A program made the translations under genes and the position numbers. A stretch of 15,941 bases of DNA from Scatosoma sp045128055 (lineage in GTDB: Bacteria; Bacillota; Clostridia; Christensenellales; Borkfalkiaceae). Numbering within the stretch: the first letter of the stretch is position 1; each line of letters starts with the position of its first letter. The notes under the pieces were generated by a model, which did not search any database, was not told where the DNA came from, and saw nothing but the letters and a program-made list of their open reading frames with translations. Where the stretch lies: the NCBI GenBank assembly GCA_045128055.1, contig JBGVRC010000122.1, positions 1 to 15,941 of the forward strand, read 5' to 3'. This document shows positions 1 through 6,619 of the stretch, one piece after another.

Positions 1-801
1 CCACCAGCCTTGCGTACTTGTGTCTGCGGGAATGTAATATTTAAAGGATACCGTACTGCCGCCCGCATACGCTTGCTTGGTGATAAGCGATATACTTTCG
101 TCCACGTTAAAGGTACGCTTCAATGCGTAATTATCCGCTGTAACAATCGTATCGCCGCCAGTACTTTCGCCCGGGTTCGTCCAATAATCTTCCTTTTCAA
201 TCTTTATGTTCGAAGGGTTGGCGAAATTTTCCAACGATAACCGTTCTTCTTGGGAAAGACCATCTTCGTATTTAAGCGCCATTTGCGCTACGTACGCGAT
301 ACTTCTGCCGTTTTCAACAAGGTCAATATCCGCATAATTATAAACGCCGTCTTTCAGCGTGTACGCTACGCCTACAAAAGACATATCGTAATTGTACGTG
401 TTGATTTCCGTAAGGGAGTAGGAGATTTTATATTCTCCCGTTTCTTTGTCTATGTACACACCGCAAATTTTGTTTGCGTATTGCGATTCCGCGATGCTGT
501 TGTCCGCAAAATATTGAAAATAATCCGTTTTATCGTTCCAACCGCAATTTTCCCAAGCCGTTTCGGGCAAAATAAGCATACCGTATTGATACGCTTTATC
601 GTAATTATCGATTTTTGCCGTAAACTTAATACCAGGCGACGTTTTACGCGTGCTTGCGCCGGAAACCATCGTAACGATAGGCGCTTCACCCGAAGCGTCT
701 ACGCTTACGTTGGGCAAGCTCGCCCAAGCGCCTGCAACAAACCCCAACGCCGCAACTGCGCTGCAAAGAGTTATAAGCAAGTTTCTTTTTTGTTTTCTCA
801 T
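1..801 (-). CDS. Secreted protein with beta-sandwich module, partial (C-terminus outside window)
   Basis: The reading frame is open from the ATG at 801 to base 1 (267 codons) and runs off the left edge. An AGGAG Shine-Dalgarno at 811-815, 9 bases upstream, fixes the start. Residues 1-27 form a Sec signal peptide: basic RKQKR, a hydrophobic core, then an Ala-Trp-Ala cleavage site. No lipobox is seen. Residues about 30-210 form a domain I do not recognise, with a segment TSPGIKFTAKI near its start. From about residue 232 a module begins (ITKQAYAGGSTVSFKYY) that closely matches the repeated modules of the giant lipoprotein encoded just upstream, so the two proteins probably bind similar ligands. 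The gene lies 101 bases after the end of the hydrolase frame on the same strand and may be co-transcribed with it. The function is unknown; an extracellular glycan-related role is inferred only from the shared module and the context. Confidence 0.85.
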   Translation of the reverse strand, partial: MRKQKRNLLITLCSAVAALGFVAGAWASLPNVSVDASGEAPIVTMVSGASTRKTSPGIKFTAKIDNYDKAYQYGMLILPETAWENCGWNDKTDYFQYFADNSIAESQYANKICGVYIDKETGEYKISYSLTEINTYNYDMSFVGVAYTLKDGVYNYADIDLVENGRSIAYVAQMALKYEDGLSQEERLSLENFANPSNIKIEKEDYWTNPGESTGGDTIVTADNYALKRTFNVDESISLITKQAYAGGSTVSFKYYIPADTSTQGWW

Positions 802-852
802 ATCTTTATACTCCTATTCGAGTTTTTATACAGCTATAAAATATTAACGACC

Positions 853-890
853 ACGCAACACATATACCCCATAAGATATATGCGTTGCGC
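853..890 (-). other. Intergenic hairpin between hydrolase and next secreted protein
   Basis: The arms GCAACACATATA (855-866) and TATATGCGTTGC (877-888) pair over 12 bp with one wobble and a 10-base loop. Two more pairs (854/889 and, as G-U in the minus transcript, 853/890) extend the stem. It fills most of the short gap between the stop at 903 and the start at 801. On the minus strand no U-run follows, so it does not look like a normal terminator. It could be a processing or mRNA-stabilising hairpin that sets different expression for the two genes. Confidence 0.5.
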
Positions 891-902
891 TTTGTTTTTG
901 TG

Positions 903-2279
903 TTATTTGCTAAACGGAATAACAAACGCGCCTTCGCCGGGTTGCAAGGAAATCGTCGTATTGCCGTTTTCCAGCTTTTTAACGACGTATCCGCCCTGTT
1001 GATACACCAACGCGTGCGTTGCGTTTGCAAAGGCGAGATTTACCGTATCCACCGTATTTTCCGCTACGGTAATCGGGTCGGTATAGTTGACGACCATAAA
1101 GCCGTCGGTTGCGCTCATTTCCCCGTCTGCATCCTTAAAGTTGCCGATAAGGATATCCGCCGTAGAACTAAACTGCGTCAATCGAGAATGGCTTTCTACC
1201 GCTTTTTCCAGTAATCGAAGGGATACGTTGTAAGCCCCAACGTCTTTATACATAACGCTTTCCCACGTAAAGTGGCGATACGCGTCTTCAAAGGCGTGAA
1301 TTTCGTTGTTGACTTCCTTAGCCCAATAATACGCCTTAGAACGCTGTCCTGTTCTAAAATCAATAAGCGAATTGTTAGAGCCTTCCCCAATCGTATAATG
1401 GTTGGTATACGTATAATACGCAATATTTGTCGAACCGAACGCGAGATTAGAATACGCTTGGAAACGCAAATCGTTTGCGCTTGTTATCGCCCTATGCCCT
1501 ACTTCTTGCGTTTTTGCCCAAAGGAAGGTGTGCAATTCTAAATCGTACGCCTTGCAATATTGCGCTACGATTTCCAAATTGAGCAAATGCGTAGCATTCA
1601 CCCCGCTTTCGTTTAAGGGATACTGATCGTAACTGATATATCCCAAAAGCGGACCGATGTTTTCGCTGTAATACTCCAACATTTTTTCGTAGCGTTCACG
1701 CGGTTGCCCCGTCATACTTTCGTAAGGCAACAAATTGACGTAGGCTTTGGCGTCAACCCCTTTTTCAGCCATTAGCTCTTGATAGAGCTTTACCTGCCAG
1801 TAGAGCTGTTCCAATTCGCAGTAATCCCACGTACCGTCGCTGTTTTTCGTCGGCAAAGCGGGTTCGTCCGCGGCGAAATTGCCGCCGTAGGCTTCGCTTT
1901 CGTAGTAGGTCGTCCCTTCTCCGAACATAGCCGTTATTTTTTCTTCGTAAAGCGACATCCAATTATCTTTGAGATAATTGTACACGTCCGCCCCGATAAC
2001 TTCTTTGCCGTAAGCGTCGTAATATTGATTGTCTTTTCTTGTTAAATTGAAGAAATCAGGATTGATATCGGGACGAACGAAGTTGTAAAATCTTTCGTTG
2101 AGAACGTAATAGGTAATTCCGTACTTTTCCGCCTGCGTCAAAGCCAGCAAAGCGTCTTTTTCCGCTTTTTGATCAGCAGTAAGCGAAGTACCCGTCGTTC
2201 TGCCTTCATACAAAGCGAGCGATTGCGTAAAGCCCGCTTCCGCCAAATATTTATACTGTTCGGCGGTTATAAGGTTGGG
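903..2279 (-). CDS. TIM-barrel glycoside-hydrolase-like catalytic region, -1 frame continuation of the giant lipoprotein
   Basis: This frame continues the protein encoded upstream but in the -1 phase. It is closed upstream by a stop at 2289-2291, has no plausible ATG or Shine-Dalgarno at its beginning, and opens mid-domain with PNLITAEQYKYLAEAGF. Joined at 2279 it adds 458 residues, making a product of about 1830 aa. Barrel-like strand motifs follow in order: GITYYVLNERF, a GGNFAADEP segment (Glu about 1511 of the joined product, a candidate acid/base), AYVNLLPYE, GYISYDQYP, a second Glu candidate in KTQEVGHR (about 1631) and DLRFQAYSNLAFGS. The end looks like an all-beta domain. This layout resembles clan GH-A-type hydrolases and uncharacterised homologues with a DEP motif; I cannot assign a CAZy family. 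It could equally be a broken gene if the frameshift is a real deletion. Confidence 0.65.
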   Translation of the reverse strand, partial: PNLITAEQYKYLAEAGFTQSLALYEGRTTGTSLTADQKAEKDALLALTQAEKYGITYYVLNERFYNFVRPDINPDFFNLTRKDNQYYDAYGKEVIGADVYNYLKDNWMSLYEEKITAMFGEGTTYYESEAYGGNFAADEPALPTKNSDGTWDYCELEQLYWQVKLYQELMAEKGVDAKAYVNLLPYESMTGQPRERYEKMLEYYSENIGPLLGYISYDQYPLNESGVNATHLLNLEIVAQYCKAYDLELHTFLWAKTQEVGHRAITSANDLRFQAYSNLAFGSTNIAYYTYTNHYTIGEGSNNSLIDFRTGQRSKAYYWAKEVNNEIHAFEDAYRHFTWESVMYKDVGAYNVSLRLLEKAVESHSRLTQFSSTADILIGNFKDADGEMSATDGFMVVNYTDPITVAENTVDTVNLAFANATHALVYQQGGYVVKKLENGNTTISLQPGEGAFVIPFSK

Positions 2280-2285
2280 TTTCCC
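2240..2285 (-). other. Candidate programmed -1 frameshift site: slippery heptamer, stop and hairpin
   Basis: On the minus strand bases 2285-2279 read G GGA AAC, in the correct phase for a tandem -1 slip (zero-frame codons GGA and AAC re-pair as GGG and AAA). The zero frame ends at TAA (2269-2267), 9 bases after the heptamer. A hairpin then starts at 2266: CCGCCGAA pairs with TTTGGCGG (2247-2240) around an 11-base loop, 8 bp with one wobble. The -1 frame continues the hydrolase domain without a break. The heptamer-to-hairpin spacer of 12 bases is longer than the usual 5-9, which weakens the case. The same data fit loss of one A from an original GGGAAAACCC, as a mutation or an assembly error. 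Confidence 0.45.
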
Positions 2286-5200
2286 GTATTACCAGCCCAG
2301 TTTTCTACCGTTACGGGCGCGTAAGCCGTGATGTCAATCCCTTGCGTTTCGTTATAGACAGGCGCGGATTTTGCAACAACGAGCGTGGACGCCGCAAAGC
2401 CCATACCGTAAGACCAGTAGTTATCACGACCTACCTTTTGCGCGGAATCAACGAAAATCGTCGATTTTTCATTGTCGAACGTATCCGTATCCGTACCGCT
2501 TGCGTAAGTAATGGAGAAGTTGTCGATATTGACAACGGAGCCCGTGCCGCCAACCGCGGGACAAATTACGAAATAGAAATAATACGTGCCTTGCGTATAG
2601 TCGCCGCCGAAAAGCTGTTCGCCGTTTGCGTAAACCGTGAACGTCGTGTCGGTGAACGTAATTCTGTACGTATAAACGCCCGTGTCTTGCTTTAACATAC
2701 CAAGCTTAGGCGAATAGCAGTTGACTGCGTCCAAATTATCATCATACGAGAAGTTGGTAGGGTCGGTCGTATAAGACAAGCCCCATCTTGCCGCCGTTGC
2801 ATTACCCGTCCATTGCGCCGTAAAGGAAATTTCCGTTACGTTAGCATACGTTTTGTCCGTAATCATAGCAATTCTTTCATTGCCGCCGATTGCCGCCGCC
2901 TCAAAGGTAAGCATCGTGTTGCCCGACAAAGACACCGTGCCTTCGCCAAGCCCTACGTATGCAAGATTTGCCTTGAAAATGCTTTCTTCCAAGCCGTTGT
3001 TGAAGGTTTCCGTTACGCTACCTACCGTGAAGTCGTCAATGTACACGCAACCGTTCCAATTTTGATAGCCGCAGAAATACACATAGTAAGGACCGCCTTC
3101 GGGCAACGTAATGCTGTATTCTACCCATTTACCCGTTTTAAGCTTGTCGGGGTTAGGGTTCGCGCCGCCGCTGGGAGCAACGGGGCCGTTACCTACCGCC
3201 CAGAAGTTAGGGCTGCTACCGTTCGTATCCCAACAAATAGACCACCAATCGCCAATCGTTGTTTCTTCGGGAATGTAATATTTGAAAGTGATTTTACTGC
3301 CGCCTGCGTACGCTTCTTTGGTAATAAAGGTAGAAGCGTTGTTTTCAAAGCTGTTGGTAAAATCCAGCTTCGCCGCGTATTCGCCAGGAACAAATCCCGT
3401 TTTACCGCCTGCAATCGTGATTGCGTCGGGTTTAGAATCGCGGTTATCAAGGAAAATACCGTATTCGCCGTTGTTAAACGTTTCGGTTACAATATTGCCG
3501 ATTGCAAAGTTGTCGATGATTACGTAGCCGCCGCTCCATTCGCCAATTGCGCCTGCGAAATAGAAATACCATTCGCCTGCGGGAATCGTCACCGTTACCG
3601 TATTCCAAGCGTCTTGTACGTTGGTAGGAAGCGCATAAGCAGAGTTTTCCGCCGTCGTATGCGATTCAACCATACCCGCATAAATATCCGCGTTGGTATT
3701 GCTGGTCGTCCAGCCAAGCGTCCACCATTTGCTATTGGTATTTCCCGACATATAATAATCGAAAGTAATTGTAAGCGTACCGTCGCTGACGTACGTTTCG
3801 GACGTAATAAAGGAAGGCGTGGTCTTCGTAGAAGAAATCATATCCATTTGAAGTTTTGCGCCAAATTCGCCGTTAAGCGGTTCCCAACCTTCACCTGTCT
3901 TCACCGCATTCACATTCAATATGTCGAAAATGCTGTTCTTTATGCCGTTATTAAAGGTTTCTACGTCGCCGTCAATACTGAAATCATCGATAAGCACGTA
4001 AGCGTTTTCGCCGTTAAGCATCCATCTGCCTGCGCTTGCGCCTACTTCACTTACAAAATAGAGATAGTAAGGTCCGCCTGCGGGCAACATATATTCTACT
4101 TCCACCCATTCGCCCGTCGTCTTAGGCAAATCGAAGTGACCTTCGCCTTCGCCGTCTGCATAGTACTTAGGCGTATTGGTAGGCGCGTAGCCCAACCACC
4201 ACCAGCTTGTAACCGTATCCGCGGGAATGTAATACTTGAAGGAAATCGTGCTGCCGCTTGCATACGCTTCTTTCGTGATTTGAGAAGGCATTTCGTCCAT
4301 ACCGATATTGAAGATATACTTCATCGCAAGCTCGCCTTCCGTGGGTTCGTCGGGAATTGCGGCTTCTTCATAGCCTTCGCCTTCGGTGATTACGCTGTCT
4401 ACCAAGACTTTGAAGATACTCTTCGCTACCCCTTTATTAAAGGTTTCTACTTCGCCGTCAATCGTAAAGTTATCAATATAAATTACTGCGTTTTCGCCGT
4501 TGCACATCCATCTGCCTGCTCCGCCGCCTACTTCGGTTGTGATGTAGAGATAGTAAGGGCCGTCTACGGGCAACGTAAATTCTACCTTCGTCCAAACGCC
4601 CGTCACTTGGCTGGGTTGATAACCCGTGCTTGCGGACGCCGCCGCATAATAATCGTCAGGCGTAAAGTCAGAGCTCTTCGTCGTCCAACCAATGCCCCAC
4701 CAGCTCGTAACCGTGCCTTCGGGGATATAGTACATAAAGGATACCGTACTACCGCTTGCATACGCTTCTTTCGTAACCAAAGCAACGGCTTCGCCACCAA
4801 CGTTACAAGTATATTGCATCGAGTATTCGCCTTCTTCTACCGTTACTTCTACGTAACCGTCTGTATATTCGATGGCGTCAGGCGTGTTCACGTTGAATAA
4901 GCCTGCCGCAGGTCCCTTATTAAAGTCATCCGTTTCGCCGTCTACCGTGAAGTTGTCGATGAGTACGTAGCCCGTACCGTCGCCCCATTCGCCTACTGCG
5001 CCGCCAAAGTGGATATAGCCGTTTTCGGGCATCGTAAACGTCATGGTTTGCCAAGCGCCTTTAATGATATTAAAAGGAGCGATAATCGTGCTTGTGCCGT
5101 GTTCTTCATACACACAGGTATCGTTGGGGTCGATTGCGTGGTAAACATTAAACCAAGAAGTCGTTTCGCCTACGATATAGTATTTGAAAGAAACTTCGCT

Positions 5201-6394
5201 ACCCTTTGCGTACCAGGTTTTGGTGATAAAGCTTGCGCGCGTGTTATAAGCGCTGTCGAGTTTATCCACGATAATTTTCGCCGCGTATTCCCCTTCTTCG
5301 ATTTCGGGAACATCAGGCGTATCGGGATCTTCGCCGCCGTCGGGAATGACTACGTCCGCAACGGGCTCGGTGCCTTCCGCTTTCTTAACGGCGCCGTTTA
5401 CCGTAAATTGTCCCGCTCCTAACTCCGTTTCGAAGTTGTCGATAATGCGTTCATCGTAGCCGTAACCGTCTACAAGGGTGAAGTTATCGATGTAAATAGG
5501 GTTGTTTTCAAATTTCGGACCGTGCGCTTCGCCGATGAAATATACGTAATAGCCCTTGGACATATCCAAGCCTACTTCGCTCAACGTAACGTTCACTTTA
5601 ACCGTGCCGTTGAGTTTGATAATACACTTATTATCGGCAAACGTTGCCTTTACTTTCATCCAGTTGCCGTTTGTCGTCGTTTGATCGTTGAAGGCAAGTC
5701 TGGTATCGTAAATCAACGCGTCCGTACCGTTAGGCGCGTAGCCGTTGGGGTCTTCCGTCAACGCAATACCCCACCAAGAAACCGTCGCGCCCGTTTTTAC
5801 GTCAAAGCTGATTTCGGAAATATCGTTGTACGCTTCTTTCGTAACAAAGCTCAAAGGATCGCCCACGTCATAAGCAAAATTGTAAAGGTCAAGCGCTAAA
5901 CCCCAGTTATCGATTGCGGGGTCTTCGGAAGACTCGTCTTCTTCCGAGCTTTCAATTTCTTCAGAACTTTCAACTTCTTCGCTGGAAGCCACTTCTTCGG
6001 AAGACTCTACGATTTCTTCGCTGGACACTTCATCTTCGGAAGAGTCTACAACTTCTTCGCTGGAAGTCACTTCTTCGGAAGATTCCACTACTTCTTCGCT
6101 GGAAGCCACTTCTTCGCTGGAAGCTTCGTCTTCGGAAGAGTCTACTACTTCTTCGCTGGAAGCTTCGTCTTTGGAAGATTCTACCACTTCTTCGCTGGAA
6201 GCTTCGTCTTCGGAAGATTCTACCACTTCTTCGCTGGAAGCTTCGTCTTCGGAAGAGTCTACTACTTCTTCGCTGGAAACCACGGAGTCCGGAGCGGAAG
6301 AGCTGCTTTCCCCGTCGTTACCGCCGCAGGCGGCGAACAAAGCCGTTGAAAAAGTCAACGCTGCAAGTAATGATAAGAGTTTTAATTTTTTCAT
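2267..6394 (-). CDS. Giant surface lipoprotein with Ser/Glu stalk and seven tandem beta-sandwich modules
   Basis: This is a 1375-residue product in the zero frame. The start is taken at 6394, not at the in-frame ATG at 6428-6430, because AAAGGGG lies 6 bases upstream of 6394 and nothing similar precedes 6430. Residues 1-23 are a lipoprotein signal ending ALFAAC (lipidated Cys23). Residues about 29-160 are a Ser/Glu/Asp/Val stalk of 13-residue repeats. Seven related modules then begin near residues 162, 365, 522, 687, 842, 1004 and 1158. Most share an ITKEAYASGS-type strand, FKYYIP, a Ser-Trp-Trp segment, a GPYYLYF strand and an IDNF/IDDF strand followed by ETFNNG. These are seen in sequence; a carbohydrate-binding role is inferred. 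After the last module (about residue 1320) the hydrolase domain starts and is cut by the stop at 2267 unless the ribosome shifts to -1. The protein should be anchored to the outer face of the membrane. It is divergent from the AraC-type regulator and has its own promoter at 6513-6541. Confidence 0.85.
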   Translation of the reverse strand: MKKLKLLSLLAALTFSTALFAACGGNDGESSSSAPDSVVSSEEVVDSSEDEASSEEVVESSEDEASSEEVVESSKDEASSEEVVDSSEDEASSEEVASSEEVVESSEEVTSSEEVVDSSEDEVSSEEIVESSEEVASSEEVESSEEIESSEEDESSEDPAIDNWGLALDLYNFAYDVGDPLSFVTKEAYNDISEISFDVKTGATVSWWGIALTEDPNGYAPNGTDALIYDTRLAFNDQTTTNGNWMKVKATFADNKCIIKLNGTVKVNVTLSEVGLDMSKGYYVYFIGEAHGPKFENNPIYIDNFTLVDGYGYDERIIDNFETELGAGQFTVNGAVKKAEGTEPVADVVIPDGGEDPDTPDVPEIEEGEYAAKIIVDKLDSAYNTRASFITKTWYAKGSEVSFKYYIVGETTSWFNVYHAIDPNDTCVYEEHGTSTIIAPFNIIKGAWQTMTFTMPENGYIHFGGAVGEWGDGTGYVLIDNFTVDGETDDFNKGPAAGLFNVNTPDAIEYTDGYVEVTVEEGEYSMQYTCNVGGEAVALVTKEAYASGSTVSFMYYIPEGTVTSWWGIGWTTKSSDFTPDDYYAAASASTGYQPSQVTGVWTKVEFTLPVDGPYYLYITTEVGGGAGRWMCNGENAVIYIDNFTIDGEVETFNKGVAKSIFKVLVDSVITEGEGYEEAAIPDEPTEGELAMKYIFNIGMDEMPSQITKEAYASGSTISFKYYIPADTVTSWWWLGYAPTNTPKYYADGEGEGHFDLPKTTGEWVEVEYMLPAGGPYYLYFVSEVGASAGRWMLNGENAYVLIDDFSIDGDVETFNNGIKNSIFDILNVNAVKTGEGWEPLNGEFGAKLQMDMISSTKTTPSFITSETYVSDGTLTITFDYYMSGNTNSKWWTLGWTTSNTNADIYAGMVESHTTAENSAYALPTNVQDAWNTVTVTIPAGEWYFYFAGAIGEWSGGYVIIDNFAIGNIVTETFNNGEYGIFLDNRDSKPDAITIAGGKTGFVPGEYAAKLDFTNSFENNASTFITKEAYAGGSKITFKYYIPEETTIGDWWSICWDTNGSSPNFWAVGNGPVAPSGGANPNPDKLKTGKWVEYSITLPEGGPYYVYFCGYQNWNGCVYIDDFTVGSVTETFNNGLEESIFKANLAYVGLGEGTVSLSGNTMLTFEAAAIGGNERIAMITDKTYANVTEISFTAQWTGNATAARWGLSYTTDPTNFSYDDNLDAVNCYSPKLGMLKQDTGVYTYRITFTDTTFTVYANGEQLFGGDYTQGTYYFYFVICPAVGGTGSVVNIDNFSITYASGTDTDTFDNEKSTIFVDSAQKVGRDNYWSYGMGFAASTLVVAKSAPVYNETQGIDITAYAPVTVENWAGNTGNPTL
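2440..5915 (-). repeat. Seven degenerate copies of a roughly 155-200-residue module
   Basis: Copies begin near bases 5910, 5301, 4831, 4336, 3871, 3385 and 2922, reading down the minus strand. Copies 3, 4 and 6 are the most alike, including near-identical stretches around the AYASGS/AYAGGS strand and the FKYYIP strand. Copies 1 and 7 are the most divergent. An eighth partial copy sits at the left edge (about 1-105) in another gene, with strong nucleotide similarity to the copy near 4210-4280. This points to internal duplication followed by divergence, with possible gene conversion between neighbours. Confidence 0.8.
5925..6281 (-). repeat. 39-bp tandem repeats encoding the Ser/Glu stalk
   Basis: Four near-identical 39-bp units start at 6123, 6162, 6201 and 6240 (each begins GCTTCGTCTT on the + strand) and encode SSEEVVDSSEDEA or close variants. 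Degenerate versions with the same SSEEV core extend to about 5925. Since 39 is a multiple of three, gain or loss of units would change stalk length without breaking the frame. The repeat is coding and acidic, which fits a spacer that lifts the binding modules away from the membrane and through the cell wall. Confidence 0.85.
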
Positions 6395-6432
6395 AAAATT
6401 CCCCTTTGAATTTTTATTTTCCCTTTTCATTT

Positions 6433-6508
6433 TTACAAAGTAAAAAACTTTGCCGTTTCGCTTGATAAAAGCAAACGAATTACAATCGTAACCATTCTTA
6501 CTTTGTAA
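6433..6508 (-). promoter_or_regulatory. Structured 5' leader of the giant lipoprotein mRNA
   Basis: From the predicted start near 6506 the leader is about 112 nt. Its 5' end, TTACAAAGTAA in RNA sense (6508-6498), is the exact reverse complement of TTACTTTGTAA (6443-6433), an 11-bp inverted repeat that could close a long stem. Between them TTCGTTTG and CAAGCGAA can form an 8-bp inner hairpin. The 3' arm can instead pair locally: CAAAGT (6452-6447) with ACTTTG (6441-6436). The two pairings are mutually exclusive, so this could be a switch, but it could also only protect the 5' end from decay. Confidence 0.35.
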
Positions 6509-6512
6509 CTAC

Positions 6513-6541
6513 ATTATAATATATAATTTTCACCTTTTCAA
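6513..6541 (-). promoter_or_regulatory. Promoter of the giant lipoprotein gene
   Basis: Read on the minus strand, TTGAAA (6541-6536) and TATAAT (6518-6513) are separated by 17 bases, a close match to the sigma-70/sigma-A consensus. Transcription should start near 6506. The ATTGCT direct-repeat operator begins 7 bases upstream of the -35 box, as it does at the GH3 operon promoter. Confidence 0.75.
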
Positions 6542-6548
6542 CAAGGAT

Positions 6549-6606
6549 ATTGCTGTATTTTTCGGGAAAATTGCTGTTTTTTGTTTGCTTTTTAAAATTT
6601 TTGCTG
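6549..6606. promoter_or_regulatory. Candidate AraC-type operator, site A (three half-sites)
   Basis: On the + strand ATTGCTGT occurs at 6549-6556 and again at 6570-6577, exactly 21 bp apart; a third TTTGCTGT is at 6600-6607, and a TTGC lies at 6585-6588. A 21-bp period between direct half-sites is that of the araI1-I2 pair bound by AraC. The first two copies lie just upstream of the giant gene's -35 box, suited to activation. The TTGC element lies inside the -35 box and the third copy lies in the spacer of the regulator's own promoter, suited to autorepression. Confidence 0.6.
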
Positions 6607-6613
6607 TTATAAT
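6585..6613 (+). promoter_or_regulatory. Promoter of the AraC-family gene, probably giving a leaderless mRNA
   Basis: TTGCTT (6585-6590) and a perfect TATAAT (6608-6613) are 17 bases apart. The expected start, 7 bases after the -10 box, falls on base 6620, which is the A of the ATG. No usable Shine-Dalgarno lies before the ATG (AGGGA at 6614-6618 is only one base away). The transcript would therefore begin at its start codon. Confidence 0.6.
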
Positions 6614-6619
6614 AGGGAT

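Noticed and set aside
250..1002. A 250-codon plus-strand frame across the left-hand genes
   Set aside because: It is antisense to the signal-peptide protein and spans its start and the intergenic hairpin, with no recognisable domain or ribosome site.
903..2246. An independent gene starting at the TTG at 2246
   Set aside because: There is no Shine-Dalgarno, the start falls inside a hairpin arm, and the frame continues upstream with residues that complete the domain. It is better read as the -1 continuation of the upstream protein.
2813..4900. A 695-codon plus-strand open frame inside the giant lipoprotein gene
   Set aside because: It is antisense to a clearly coding frame with repeated modules. 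The protein is full of Arg/Phe/Val runs without domain sense, and no ribosome site precedes it. It arises from the codon use of the sense gene.
5925..6281. Regular repeats that could suggest a CRISPR array
   Set aside because: The units are directly tandem with no unique spacers, are in frame, and encode the lipoprotein stalk.
5914..6396. A plus-strand frame with Leu/Arg repeats across the stalk region
   Set aside because: It is only the antisense translation of the 39-bp Ser/Glu repeats.
6395..6430. A longer N-terminus for the lipoprotein from the ATG at 6428-6430
   Set aside because: No ribosome site precedes it and it would put 12 polar residues before a perfect lipoprotein signal; the start at 6394 has AAAGGGG at 6 bases.
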